Shown here piece after piece: positions 25,168-34,159 of a stretch of DNA of 64,000 bases. Below the pieces are notes generated by a model that searched no databases, was not told the origin of the DNA, and was given only the letters and a program-made list of their open reading frames with translations. The stretch is taken from assembly GCF_900129135.1 (NCBI RefSeq), contig NZ_FQVI01000005.1, positions 9,437 to 73,436 on the forward strand, given 5' to 3'. Position numbers and translations under genes: made by a program. The DNA is from Lactonifactor longoviformis DSM 17459. GTDB lineage: Bacteria > Bacillota > Clostridia > Lachnospirales > Lachnospiraceae. How positions within the stretch are numbered: the first letter of the stretch is position 1; each line of letters starts with the position of its first letter.

Positions 25168-25553
25168 AAGAAGGAATCCCGGATGCAGGAGAAGCTTTCA
25201 AAGTTAGTGAGAAAGTGTTCAGCTATAGAGATACCATATATGATGTGTGGCTGCCTGCGGCATTAAGGTTCGGCATACCGTATGGGGATTTTTGGAGCAT
25301 GAACCCAAGAATCATTATGATATACCAAGAGGAATATATCCGAAGAGAGAAAAAAGAGGCAGACATGCTGGATTACGCAGCCTGGCTCAACGGCCTATAT
25401 ATTGTAAATGCCATACAGGCAGCTCTATTTCCCAAAAAAGCTAAGTATGCGCGGCATGCATTTTCTCTGAAGGAGGAAGGGGAAACCATGTCGCCGGAAG
25501 ATAAATTTAAAGAATGGATTGCAGCGTTTAATAAAAAGTTTGATAAAGCATAG
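25131..25553 (+). CDS. GT extension of the tail assembly chaperone (via frameshift)
   Basis: The frame has no ATG and no ribosome site near its first usable codon (GTG 25215, preceded by TTAGTGAGAAA). Its open frame extends back past the slippery site, so it is best read as the T part of a GT fusion. The domain has a conserved-looking YDVWLPAALRFGIPYGDFWSMNP start followed by charged helices. In lambda, GT recruits tube protein to the tape-measure complex. Confidence 0.6.
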   Translation, partial: QKTPRSERGQEIEEGIPDAGEAFKVSEKVFSYRDTIYDVWLPAALRFGIPYGDFWSMNPRIIMIYQEEYIRREKKEADMLDYAAWLNGLYIVNAIQAALFPKKAKYARHAFSLKEEGETMSPEDKFKEWIAAFNKKFDKA

Positions 25554-25597
25554 AAAATTTTAGAGTGCCAAGAGTACCATGAAAGTGTGGTGATTAT

Positions 25598-27265
25598 ATG
25601 GCACAAGATAATTTAGATTTACAGCTGAATATTCAGACCGGAAAGATTAATGCCCAGCTTGTACAGCTAGAGGTAAATTTGAACAAAATATTAACCGTCA
25701 TGCGGGCAATGAATCAGGAACAAGTCAAGGGACTGGAAAAAGGGGTAAAGTCTTTAGCAAAAAGCACGGACAGTGCGCAGTCAGGATTTGGCAAGATAGG
25801 AGAAAGCATAAAAAAGGTCACGTCTCTTTATGAATCAATGGCAAACAGTGTCAAGAGTGCTTCAGATACGGTAGGCCAAATAAAATCTATGTATGCTGAT
25901 TTTGACAAGGTAAAGGAAAAGATAGAGAGCCTGGCAACAAGTGAAGCTTTAACAAGTATGTTTGGAGAAGGGGGAACCTTTGCGCAAATGGGTGCGGCAA
26001 TCACGAAGCCTTTTACAGGTCTTGCTGCTTCCATAAGCGGTCCGGTGGCACTCGTGGTAGGTGCATTGGCTCTGATTGCTCTTGGCATTGCAGACCTGTG
26101 GGCTACGTCCGCAACCTTCCGGGACGGTATGACGGGGGCCTGGGAGTTGATTTCAGGTGCTGTACAGGGGGCCTGGTCAATGATATGGGAAATGGGACTG
26201 CAGCCATTGATACAGAACTTACAGGAACTTGGTATGACCCTCTATAGTTTTTATGAATCCAGCGGACTGAAATCACTTTTTGAAATGGTGGTAACAGGGA
26301 TCACGTGGATTGCAGGCATTTTAGGCTCTACCCTGATTGTGATGGTGTCGGGTGCTTTTACAATAATTCTTGAGGTAATCAGCGGTATTATAGGCTGGGT
26401 TACCACTTTGGTAGAGAATATTACCTGGTTTTTCAACAATTGGGATGTGGTATGGGCCGGTATTGTGGATATTGCGACACGGTGTAAGGATGCAGTTCTT
26501 GCTGTTTGGACTATGATTGTGCAGAAGCTGCAGGCGGTTTCAGCATATATAAGCAGTATATTTAATGCCGATTGGTCAAAGAATTTTGGCTTTTTAGGCG
26601 AGATTTTAAATGTATTTTTTCAAGGAGTGCAGGGGGCTATAGATGGAATAAAACGTGTACTCCAAGGTATTATACAGTTTGTTCAGGGGGTATTTACCGG
26701 GAACTGGTCTAAGGCTTGGAATGGAATTAAAGAGATCTTCGGAGGAATATGGGACAGCTTATCTTCTATTGTAAAAACTCCGATTAACGCAGTGATTACC
26801 TGCTTAAACAAACTGCTGGACGGAGTGGAGAATGTAGTAAATAGGATTGCAGATGCGTTGAGTATTCATCTGGACCTGCCAGATGCAATTGAAGAGGTTA
26901 CAGGATGGAGTTCATTTGGGATATCATTACCTCATATTAGCATTCCTTCAATTCCTCATTTGGCGGGAGGCGGTATAATTCCTAATATGGGGCAAGCCTT
27001 TATTGCCAGAGAAAGAGGACCAGAACTGGTAGGCACGTTTGGCAGAAAGTCAGCGGTTGTGAATAACAGCCAGATTATAGAATCAATAAGTGCCGGAGTT
27101 AAGGAGGCTGTTATTGAGGCTATGATGGTTTCTAAAGGTACAGCATACGGCGGTACACCTGTGGTAGAAGTAACACTTATGGCGGATTCAGAAACTCTAT
27201 ATCGAACAGTCCAGAAGGGCAAAGAAAAATATGGAAGAAGGTACAGTGTAGTTGCGGAAATGTAA
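25598..27265 (+). CDS. Tail tape measure protein (short)
   Basis: 555 residues. A coiled-coil N-terminus (about 1-110) is followed by hydrophobic segments (GPVALVVGALALIALGIA near 150, then a long stretch from about 225 to 290) and a glycine-rich C-terminal end (HLAGGGIIPNMGQAFIARERGPELVG) typical of tape measures. Using the known rule of about 0.15 nm per residue, the tail would be roughly 80 nm long. It has a hydrophobic core as expected for a protein that could cross the target membrane. Confidence 0.8.
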   Translation: MAQDNLDLQLNIQTGKINAQLVQLEVNLNKILTVMRAMNQEQVKGLEKGVKSLAKSTDSAQSGFGKIGESIKKVTSLYESMANSVKSASDTVGQIKSMYADFDKVKEKIESLATSEALTSMFGEGGTFAQMGAAITKPFTGLAASISGPVALVVGALALIALGIADLWATSATFRDGMTGAWELISGAVQGAWSMIWEMGLQPLIQNLQELGMTLYSFYESSGLKSLFEMVVTGITWIAGILGSTLIVMVSGAFTIILEVISGIIGWVTTLVENITWFFNNWDVVWAGIVDIATRCKDAVLAVWTMIVQKLQAVSAYISSIFNADWSKNFGFLGEILNVFFQGVQGAIDGIKRVLQGIIQFVQGVFTGNWSKAWNGIKEIFGGIWDSLSSIVKTPINAVITCLNKLLDGVENVVNRIADALSIHLDLPDAIEEVTGWSSFGISLPHISIPSIPHLAGGGIIPNMGQAFIARERGPELVGTFGRKSAVVNNSQIIESISAGVKEAVIEAMMVSKGTAYGGTPVVEVTLMADSETLYRTVQKGKEKYGRRYSVVAEM

Positions 27266-27295
27266 CGAGTCGAAAGGGAGGACAATGGTGAAGTT

Positions 27296-27652
27296 ATGGC
27301 AATGCTTTATGTAAATGGTGAGCAGATAAAAACTCCTTCTACGTTGGAGTGGGGACTTCAGGATATCCTTGGAGGAGATTCCGGCAGAACGCAGGATGCA
27401 GTAATGCACAATAATAGAATCAGTCAAAAAAGGAAGTTGTCCCTTAGTTGGAACAATCCGACAAAGGAAGAGGCTTCTGCTATTTTAAAAAGCTTTAATT
27501 CCGAATACGTAGAGATTAAATATCCGGATGCTATGAGCGGTGCGGAGGAGACGAGGACATTTTACGTGGGAGATCGGTCTGCACCTATGAAGACATGGAC
27601 AGTAAATCAAAGGAGATACTCTTCCATATCCTTTGAACTAAATGAAAGATGA
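27296..27652 (+). CDS. DUF6711-like tail protein
   Basis: 118 residues. The pattern MLYVNGEQIKTPSTLEWG...KRKLSLSWNNPT...VEIKYPDAMSGAEETRTFYVGDRSAP is that of a small beta-rich family found between tape measure and tail-tip genes in clostridial siphophages. It probably sits at the distal tail. The name is from memory of the family pattern and is not a database result. Confidence 0.6.
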   Translation: MAMLYVNGEQIKTPSTLEWGLQDILGGDSGRTQDAVMHNNRISQKRKLSLSWNNPTKEEASAILKSFNSEYVEIKYPDAMSGAEETRTFYVGDRSAPMKTWTVNQRRYSSISFELNER

Positions 27653-27695
27653 GGCAGGTGATACAGATGCTTTTAATTAAATTGGGGTGGAAGTT

Positions 27696-30410
27696 ATGAA
27701 TAATGTATCAAATGAGTTCCGGCGGCAATTAAGTACGGATAATAGAAATTATCAGTTATATGTCAAAATTGTCCTTTCAGATGGCAGGGAACTGCATATT
27801 GAGAATAAGGATATATGGGAGAATGGATTTAAAATTGAAGATGCGGTTTCCGGAGATTCTTGTTTTGATATTGGAGCTGCAATTATTAATAAGTTCTCCC
27901 TTACACTGAATAATATAGACGAAAATTTTTCGAAGTATAATTTTAATGGAGCCGTTGTGACTGCGCTGGTAGGGTTATCGTTTCATGGGAAAACAGAAAA
28001 AATACAAAAGGGAATTTATACCGTTGACGAAACCAGCTATGATGGAGCGGTCATAAAATTGGAATGTTTGGACAATCTGTGTAAATTTGAGAAATCATAC
28101 CGTACAAGTACTTTACAGTATCCGGCAACCATTGGAGAAATTGTCCGGGATGCCTGTGAGTGCTGCGGAACACCGCTGTTAAGCACAGTTTTTGATGGGA
28201 GTACGGAAACGGTTAGGGAACGTCCGGATGATGAGGCTCTTACTTTCTTACAGGTAATCTCCTGGTGTGCCCAGAGGTGCTGTAAGTTTGCCAGGTGTGA
28301 CGAATATGGACGCCTTGTTATAGGCTGGTATAATACGGAAGCGTTTGCTGATATGGGACTGATTGACGGCGGGAGATTTGATAAAGGCGCAGTGCTTCCT
28401 GAGCTGTTTCCTTATTTGAATACAACAACTGGTATGTCTTGTTTAAGAGATAATGTTAAACAAGATGATGGAACAGATACGATTGCAGGTGTGTCATGGT
28501 TCAAATTCAATGGTAAAACATGCGAGACATTATATGTATCGGGGAACCATTGGATAGGATTGAGCAGCTCAGCAGAGGAGTTAAAGGTATGTCGCAGGGA
28601 TGGGGCTATGTACTATCTGTATCGGCAGGAAGGGGCGGTATCGGGCAGGCGTTTTCTCAAAATACGTTGGGAAGGATACACAGCTTATAATAAAACAGAA
28701 GAACAATATGCTTTAAAGTTTGAGCTTTTTCTTTTGGAGCCGGGGATTTTATATCTAAATGTTCTTCAAACGCCGACTAATAAAAGTTATTTGGGAACAA
28801 GCTCGCTGGTGTGCGGGGACTCCACGATAAATCTCAGCGTAGCGGATGGGACTGGGAGCGGATCCGGAATAATTTTAGTTTCGGATTCAGACGGAAGGAA
28901 CTGGGAGAAGGCAGAGCCGGGTAAACTGCCGGTAACGTATTTTACTGGGGACTTTGCAGATGGCGGAGATTTTAACCATTACGATGCTGGTCACACGCAT
29001 GATGCCGGTGTATTTGAGAACATGGAAACTTTTCATCATATTTTTGCGGTTTCATCATTGAACATTAGTACCGATAATGTTGCTGTTACTGGCATTAAAG
29101 TTACGGCAGGGGAAAATGAACAGGAGAAAAGTTTCCTATATGGAAGCGAAGGGTATGTATTATCTGTTAGTGAAAATAAATTAATACATGCGGATGAAGT
29201 TATGTCTGTGGCGGAATTTATCGGAAGCAGGGCAGTTGGACTGTGCTTCAGACCTTTTAGCTGTTCTTGCCTGAGCGATCCTACGATGGAAGCTGGGGAT
29301 CTATGCTTCATTACGGATGGAAAACAGAATTCTTATAAAAGTTTTATAACCCGGCATATATTTCAACCGGGAGGATACCAGAGTGTTCAATGCAGTGCAG
29401 AGACACCTTCCAGAAATCAGGCAGATTCCTATTCAGATATGACAAAAGCGATTGTAGAAGCCAAGAAAAATACACAGAACCAAATTTCCAATTATAACAT
29501 CGCAGTTCAAATGCTTACGTCATTGATGACACAGGCCTTTGGAGTCTATAAGACAGAAGAGATACAAGACGATGGTTCGATCATTTACTATATGCATAAT
29601 AAACCAACGTTGGAGGAGTCACAGACTATCTGGAAAATGACGGCAAATGCTTTTGCGGTTTCTACCGATGGAGGGAAAAACTGGAACGCCGGAATGGACA
29701 GTTCGGGTAACGCAGTGGTTAATGTCTTATCAGCTATCGGCATTACTGCTGACTGGATTAGAGCAGGGGAAATGTCGGCAGATAGAATAAAAGGAGGCAC
29801 ATTAACTTTAGGGGGCAGCGGCAATCAAGGGGGCGTGCTAAAAGTACAGGATGCCTCGGGAAGTCAGGTTGGTATATGGGATAAAGATGGAATCAATGTA
29901 AAGAAGGGGACTTTTTCAGGCTCACTGGATGCAGCCACAGGCACATTCAGGGGTGCATTGAATGCGGCAACAGGTACATTTAAAGGTTCTCTGAGTGCTG
30001 CGACCGGGACATTTTCAGGAATGCTGAGTGCTGCGACCGGGACATTCACAGGGAAAATAATGTCTGACAATGGATGGCATTGGGTGCAGATTGACAATGG
30101 ATATATGCAAGGCGGGGAATCTAATAGAGATTTTACGGGTTATGTGGCGTTTAACACAATTGCTGCCAGTACAGGTACTTATGGGACTCGTATTGCAGGA
30201 AAAGGAATCCTGGCTCTGCTTAGCCGTGATATTGGGGTGGCGTCCTATGCCAGCATTAATTCCGATGTTACGGTAACTACGGGAGAAAGTGGCAGCATAT
30301 TCGTTGCCACTGATCTTGAAATTGAGGCCCTGGACGATGGAGGGGTTTCTTGGTCATATACAAACAGAACTTTGACCTTTGAAAAGGGGTTAATGGTTAC
30401 GGCAATTTAA
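27696..30410 (+). CDS. Tail tip / baseplate hub protein with C-terminal repeats
   Basis: 904 residues from the ATG at 27696 behind GGGGTGG. The N-terminal 250 residues have the hub-like pattern of siphophage tail-associated proteins (ELHIENKDIWENGFKIED, LTLNNIDENFSKYNFNGA, YTVDETSYDGAVIKLECLD). A long middle region is beta-rich. The C-terminal part carries five GTF-x-G-x-L-x-AAT units and a terminal beta domain. It likely forms the tip that contacts the target and carries the fibres. No lytic motif is obvious. Confidence 0.65.
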   Translation: MNNVSNEFRRQLSTDNRNYQLYVKIVLSDGRELHIENKDIWENGFKIEDAVSGDSCFDIGAAIINKFSLTLNNIDENFSKYNFNGAVVTALVGLSFHGKTEKIQKGIYTVDETSYDGAVIKLECLDNLCKFEKSYRTSTLQYPATIGEIVRDACECCGTPLLSTVFDGSTETVRERPDDEALTFLQVISWCAQRCCKFARCDEYGRLVIGWYNTEAFADMGLIDGGRFDKGAVLPELFPYLNTTTGMSCLRDNVKQDDGTDTIAGVSWFKFNGKTCETLYVSGNHWIGLSSSAEELKVCRRDGAMYYLYRQEGAVSGRRFLKIRWEGYTAYNKTEEQYALKFELFLLEPGILYLNVLQTPTNKSYLGTSSLVCGDSTINLSVADGTGSGSGIILVSDSDGRNWEKAEPGKLPVTYFTGDFADGGDFNHYDAGHTHDAGVFENMETFHHIFAVSSLNISTDNVAVTGIKVTAGENEQEKSFLYGSEGYVLSVSENKLIHADEVMSVAEFIGSRAVGLCFRPFSCSCLSDPTMEAGDLCFITDGKQNSYKSFITRHIFQPGGYQSVQCSAETPSRNQADSYSDMTKAIVEAKKNTQNQISNYNIAVQMLTSLMTQAFGVYKTEEIQDDGSIIYYMHNKPTLEESQTIWKMTANAFAVSTDGGKNWNAGMDSSGNAVVNVLSAIGITADWIRAGEMSADRIKGGTLTLGGSGNQGGVLKVQDASGSQVGIWDKDGINVKKGTFSGSLDAATGTFRGALNAATGTFKGSLSAATGTFSGMLSAATGTFTGKIMSDNGWHWVQIDNGYMQGGESNRDFTGYVAFNTIAASTGTYGTRIAGKGILALLSRDIGVASYASINSDVTVTTGESGSIFVATDLEIEALDDGGVSWSYTNRTLTFEKGLMVTAI
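29907..30056 (+). repeat. 33-bp tandem repeat in the tail-tip gene
   Basis: Four full copies and one partial copy of a unit coding GTF-x-G-x-L-x-AAT (11 residues), with silent differences between copies. Two adjacent copies are nearly identical in DNA (29973-30038), which suggests recent duplication. Such units may set the length of a trimeric stalk. Confidence 0.8.
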
Positions 30411-30423
30411 AAAAGGAGATAGT

Positions 30424-30612
30424 ATGACATTATATAAGGCAAGAAAAGATAATATTGAGTTTTATATACAGCCAGAAATGATAGAGGCGTATGCTGCCAT
30501 GGGCTATGTGGTAATTAAACTGGATGAAAGGATTCTGACAGATGAAGAAATGAAGTCGGAAATAACATTGGGAGAGAGAAACATAGGAAGTGCAGGTGGA
30601 AGGAATGAATGA
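30424..30612 (+). CDS. Small tail-region protein, XkdX-like
   Basis: 62 residues behind AAAGGAG. The sequence TLYKARKDNIEFYIQPEMIEAYAAMGYVVIKL contains a short helix and strand. Similar tiny proteins (XkdX type) lie after tail-tip genes in many Firmicutes phages. Its last eight bases overlap the next gene. Function not known. Confidence 0.5.
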   Translation: MTLYKARKDNIEFYIQPEMIEAYAAMGYVVIKLDERILTDEEMKSEITLGERNIGSAGGRNE

Positions 30613-30910
30613 AATTGATGTTACCTTATCAGTGGTAATAGATAACACTACGTCTGAATGTGAACAAGTGATACAGGAGCTGATGGAGAAACACAGACTG
30701 GCTCCTGATACCATGGAGCTTATATTAGAACGAGTATTAGCAAATATCAGAGCAGTTAAATGCAGACTATATGCTTCGGCTATTATTTCAAAACAAAGCT
30801 GTAAAGAAGAAAAGGTGGAGAAGATTGGAACAGTAGAGGAGATGTGTAAGGATTTGCAGGAAAAAGGGATTCATACAACAGTAAAGAGTTTGGAGGCAGG
30901 TGATCATTAA
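30605..30910 (+). CDS. Small helical tail-region protein
   Basis: 101 residues from the ATG at 30605; the GTG at 30590 is possible but has no better site. It is a mostly helical, acidic and basic mixed protein with two or three cysteines (SECEQVIQELMEKH, ANIRAVKCRLYASAI). It overlaps both neighbours (TAATG with the fibre gene), which indicates coupled translation. Not recognised. Confidence 0.55.
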   Translation: MNEIDVTLSVVIDNTTSECEQVIQELMEKHRLAPDTMELILERVLANIRAVKCRLYASAIISKQSCKEEKVEKIGTVEEMCKDLQEKGIHTTVKSLEAGDH

Positions 30911-32223
30911 TGGCAATTCAAAATCGTAGAGGCGATTATGCAAGGTTTGACCCTCAGAAGCTTCTCCCTGGTGAGTGGGCAATTGTCTTAACTGGTGACA
31001 GTAATGCGGCGGATGGCATGGCGTGCTATATGTGTTTTTCGCCCGGGGTAGTAAAGCGGATGGCAACCTATCAGGATATGGTTGAAAATATGGGAAAACT
31101 CAGTGCAGATGTGGTGAAACAGGTGATGGAAGAGTTCGCGGCAGCTATGACTGCTGCCACAGCAGCAGCAAATACGGCGGCTTCAGAGGCATCTACGGCG
31201 GCCGGAACAGCGTCTCAGGAGGCGGCAAATGCGGCAAGTCAGGCGTCAGCCGCGAACACGGCGGCAACTGGGGCCAATGCTGCCATACAGAGAATAAATA
31301 ATAAGCTTGAAGAAATGGAAACAGCAGGCCCGGTGCTGCAGTCTGAAAAGGGCAGAGCAAATGGGGTGGCAGCCCTTGACAGTTCAGCAAAGGTACCTGC
31401 AGCACAGATACCGGGGACGATAAATGCGGCAACAGCAGCAAAATTAACGGCGGCAAAGACAATTGACGGAATAGACTTTGACGGCTCGGCAAATATTAAT
31501 CATTTTTGCATCTGCTCAACAGCCTCTGCAACAGCTGCTAAGACGGCATCTCTTTCAGGGTTTAAGTTAAGTACCGGGGCAAGAGCAATGGTTAAATTTA
31601 CCTATGGATGTACAGCTGCAAACCCCACATTAAACATTAACGGTACCGGAGCAAAGGCTATTTATTACAAGGGTGCAGCAGTCCCGGCCGGGTATATATC
31701 ACCAAATATGTTTGTGGAAATGATGTATGATGGTACGCAGTATTGTATAACAGGGGATATTCAACATGTAAATGCTCCGCTTACCGGTTTCGTAAAAGGA
31801 AGTCAGACAGGAGATGTTGCGGCTGCAGATACATATACAAGCGCATTTTCTAAGATACTAAACGCTATTTCGGGTAAAGTAGACGTGGAACTGGTTTCCG
31901 CTAACGGCGGGAAATGCTGGAAGTTTTCTAACGGCCTGGCGATTGCAGTTATGTGGAAAAATGTATCTTTTACTACAAGCATAGCGTGGACAAATTCTAG
32001 CTTATATTATGCAGTAATTAATGGTCTGGGAAACATGCCTATCACATTTAAAGATATTCAGTATAGAAATATTACTTTAGACTCTACAGGAGCATATTGG
32101 CTGTGCTGGAATGATGGGGGTATGAATGCATGGGCCGGCAGTGTATATCCCATTAGTCCGAACAAACAGACGACTGCTGCGTCCGGTACGTTCCGTTGTA
32201 TTTGTATTGGCACCTGGAAATAA
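30910..32223 (+). CDS. Tail fibre / receptor-binding protein
   Basis: 437 residues. The N-terminal attachment module reads AIQNRRGDYARFDPQKLLPGEWAIV, ending YMCFSPGVVKRMATY, a pattern common in clostridial phage fibres. Residues about 75-130 are an alanine-rich coiled coil (AATAAANTAASEASTAAG) that should trimerise. The C-terminal 250 residues are beta-rich and end in FRCICIGTWK. The C-terminal head would set which bacteria are recognised. Confidence 0.75.
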   Translation: MAIQNRRGDYARFDPQKLLPGEWAIVLTGDSNAADGMACYMCFSPGVVKRMATYQDMVENMGKLSADVVKQVMEEFAAAMTAATAAANTAASEASTAAGTASQEAANAASQASAANTAATGANAAIQRINNKLEEMETAGPVLQSEKGRANGVAALDSSAKVPAAQIPGTINAATAAKLTAAKTIDGIDFDGSANINHFCICSTASATAAKTASLSGFKLSTGARAMVKFTYGCTAANPTLNINGTGAKAIYYKGAAVPAGYISPNMFVEMMYDGTQYCITGDIQHVNAPLTGFVKGSQTGDVAAADTYTSAFSKILNAISGKVDVELVSANGGKCWKFSNGLAIAVMWKNVSFTTSIAWTNSSLYYAVINGLGNMPITFKDIQYRNITLDSTGAYWLCWNDGGMNAWAGSVYPISPNKQTTAASGTFRCICIGTWK

Positions 32224-32253
32224 TATAAACATCTAATGGCTATATGATATGCT

Positions 32254-32306
32254 AAAAGGGGCTGCTTTCATCGTTTGTTTCAAGACGAAAAGCTGGTCCC
32301 TTTTAT
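32254..32306 (+). terminator. Long hairpin between fibre and holin genes
   Basis: AAAAGGG pairs with CCCTTTT, with an inner CTTT / AAAG and TCGT / ACGA stem; the T run is part of the right arm. It may be a weak terminator that lowers holin-lysin expression relative to tail genes. Confidence 0.5.
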
Positions 32307-32366
32307 TGAATCTGACATATTTGGAAGATAGTCAATTGATAAAAAGGACATGAAGGGAGGTGCAGA

Positions 32367-32831
32367 ATGAAAGTAATTGATTCGTATAATGCGGTTGCCG
32401 GAGCAGCAGCAGCCGTTTTAGTAAGGGTTTTTGGTGAACATTGGATTCTTTTTGCGGCATTTTTATTACTAAACATAGCCGATTGGATTACTGGATGGAT
32501 GAAGAGCCGGATCGCACACAAAGAAAACTCCATTTCCGGATGGAAAGGGGTACTTAAAAAACTAGGATATTGGCTGATGATACTGGTTGCTTTTGTCGCC
32601 AGTGCAGTGTTTATAGAAGTGGGCAGCATTTTACAAATAAATCTGCATGTTACTACGTTGCTTGGATGGTTTGTATTGGCGTCACTATTGGTAAACGAGA
32701 TTCGGTCTATATGTGAGAATTTTATAGAAGCAGGTTATAAAGTGCCTATGATTTTACAGAATGGTTTGGAGGTAGCAGATCAGGCTGTCAATAAAGAGAA
32801 AGAAAATGTGGCCTCGGAGGATAAAAAATGA
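32367..32831 (+). CDS. Phage holin, TcdE/Cph1-like
   Basis: 154 residues with three to four hydrophobic segments (HWILFAAFLLLNIADWITGW, YWLMILVAFVASAVFI, VTTLLGWFVLASLLVNEI) and a charged C-terminus. The motif ADWITGWMKSRI...SGWKGVLKKLGYW is typical of the Bacteriophage_holin_4 family, which also includes TcdE of Clostridioides difficile. It would make the membrane lesion that frees the endolysin and releases tail particles. Confidence 0.85.
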   Translation: MKVIDSYNAVAGAAAAVLVRVFGEHWILFAAFLLLNIADWITGWMKSRIAHKENSISGWKGVLKKLGYWLMILVAFVASAVFIEVGSILQINLHVTTLLGWFVLASLLVNEIRSICENFIEAGYKVPMILQNGLEVADQAVNKEKENVASEDKK

Positions 32832-33949
32832 TAGTAAGAGGAGTAGATGTTAGTTATCATCAGGGAGCCGTTGACTGGAAAAAGGTCAAGGCTTCCGGTA
32901 TACGCTTTGCAATGCTGAGGGCGGGGTTTGGAAAGAATAATATTGATAAGCAATTTTGCGCGAATGCAAAGGGGTGTCAAAACGCAGGGATCCCCTTTGG
33001 AGCGTATTGGTTCAGTTATGCATACACTGCTGATATGGCAAGGCGGGAAGCCCAGTATTGTATACAGGCATTGAGGCCGTATGAGATAAAGTACCCTGTG
33101 AGTTTTGACCTAGAATATGACACCGTCAGCTATGCCCGGAAACATGGGGTAACAATTACCAGAACGCTGGCTACCGATATGGCAGTGGCGTTTTGCGAAG
33201 AAGTAGAACGAATGGGCTATATGGGAATGAACTATGCGAATCTGGATTATATGCGTACGATGTTTTTTAATGTCCCCTATGATCTCTGGTTTGCCAGATA
33301 TTCTGCTGAACCCGGCCGAAACGATATGGCTATATGGCAGTATTCAAGTGCCGGCGCAGTGCCGGGTATCAAAGGGCGGGTGGATATGAATTATTGTTAC
33401 AAAGATTTTATTGGCGGTGAATCTGTATCAATGAAAAGTATCATACAAAATGGTGACATTGGCCGGCAGGTTGGTCAGATACAGGAAATTTTAAAGAAAC
33501 AAGGCTGGACAGACGGAGACGGGAGATCCCTGCAGATAGATGATGCTTTTGGAGAATGCACAAAGCAAGCACTCATCAAGGCGCAGAACTATTATGAAAT
33601 AGCAGCAGACGGTATTTGGGGACCAGAGTGTGACAGCATAATTCCGCAGCATTGGATCTACAGGCTGCAATTTGCAGTAGGTGCTGGTTTGGATGGAATC
33701 CCAGGACCCGAAACATTATCTCATACTCCCACAATTTCCCGATTTATTAACCAAACACACAAGGCGGTGCGCATGGTTCAGGAACGGCTCAGTGCCTTGG
33801 GATTTCCAATGGGAAATGTAGACGGCATTGCCGGTCCCAAATTTGAATTGGGGGTTAAACAATATCAGAAACAGAAGGTTGGCCTGAAACTGCCTGATGG
33901 AGAATTGACCGGAGGGAAAAACACATGGAGATTCTTGTTGGGGCTATAG
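32828..33949 (+). CDS. Endolysin: GH25 lysozyme with C-terminal binding repeats
   Basis: 373 residues, ATGA overlap with the holin gene. The N-terminal GH25 muramidase domain (about 1-200) begins RGVDVSYHQGAVDWKKVK and has the catalytic acids in FDLEYD (D94, E96), ending in DMAIWQYSS and a VDMNYCY strand. The C-terminal half (about 205-373) holds two peptidoglycan-binding-1-like units (IQEILKKQGW..., VQERLSALGFPMGNVDGIAGP). It cuts the producer wall at release. No signal peptide, as expected with a holin. Confidence 0.9.
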   Translation: MIVRGVDVSYHQGAVDWKKVKASGIRFAMLRAGFGKNNIDKQFCANAKGCQNAGIPFGAYWFSYAYTADMARREAQYCIQALRPYEIKYPVSFDLEYDTVSYARKHGVTITRTLATDMAVAFCEEVERMGYMGMNYANLDYMRTMFFNVPYDLWFARYSAEPGRNDMAIWQYSSAGAVPGIKGRVDMNYCYKDFIGGESVSMKSIIQNGDIGRQVGQIQEILKKQGWTDGDGRSLQIDDAFGECTKQALIKAQNYYEIAADGIWGPECDSIIPQHWIYRLQFAVGAGLDGIPGPETLSHTPTISRFINQTHKAVRMVQERLSALGFPMGNVDGIAGPKFELGVKQYQKQKVGLKLPDGELTGGKNTWRFLLGL

Positions 33950-34065
33950 GTAAAAAAATATATGTATAAGAAGCAGACGGGGTTCAATCGTATTGACAGT
34001 ATTGTTGTGAGTTGGGCAATTAATGAGCAGATTTATTCATCTTTCGGTCACAGAAATGCTTTACG

Positions 34066-34098
34066 TGTGACTTGCGTGTGACAATTTCCGGCTATAAT
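34066..34098 (+). promoter_or_regulatory. SARP-type direct-repeat promoter A
   Basis: TGTGAC at 34066-34071 and 34077-34082 (11-bp period), 10 bp, then TATAAT at 34093-34098. No -35 box at standard distance. An inverted copy (GTCACA) lies at 34047-34052. It drives the operon starting at 34160 and fills the 210-bp gap after the endolysin gene. Confidence 0.75.
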
Positions 34099-34159
34099 AC
34101 AATCAGATAGTGAATCATTCTAAACATGTTTTTAGATTTTAATATAAAGGAGCTGGAAT

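Larger units (their letters stand above)
22191..33949 (+). mobile_element. Headless siphovirus-type tail locus (putative F-type tailocin)
   Basis: A compact phage-derived block: repressor and ImmA protease on the minus strand, then on the plus strand an activator-like gene, Com-like protein, tail terminator-like protein, tail tube, G and GT chaperones, tape measure, DUF6711-like protein, tail tip, small accessory proteins, fibre, holin and endolysin. No terminase, portal, protease, capsid, contractile sheath, integrase or replication gene is present. Tail genes are contiguous and intact, so this is not random prophage decay. The layout matches F-type phage-tail-like bacteriocins such as Listeria monocin. 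Confidence 0.75.

Noticed and set aside
22191-33949. Complete prophage
   Set aside because: No integrase, terminase, portal, capsid or replication gene; only a tail and lysis module with a switch.
22191-33949. R-type (contractile) tailocin
   Set aside because: No sheath, no gpJ/gpI-type baseplate wedge, and the tube-G/GT-tape order is siphovirus-like.
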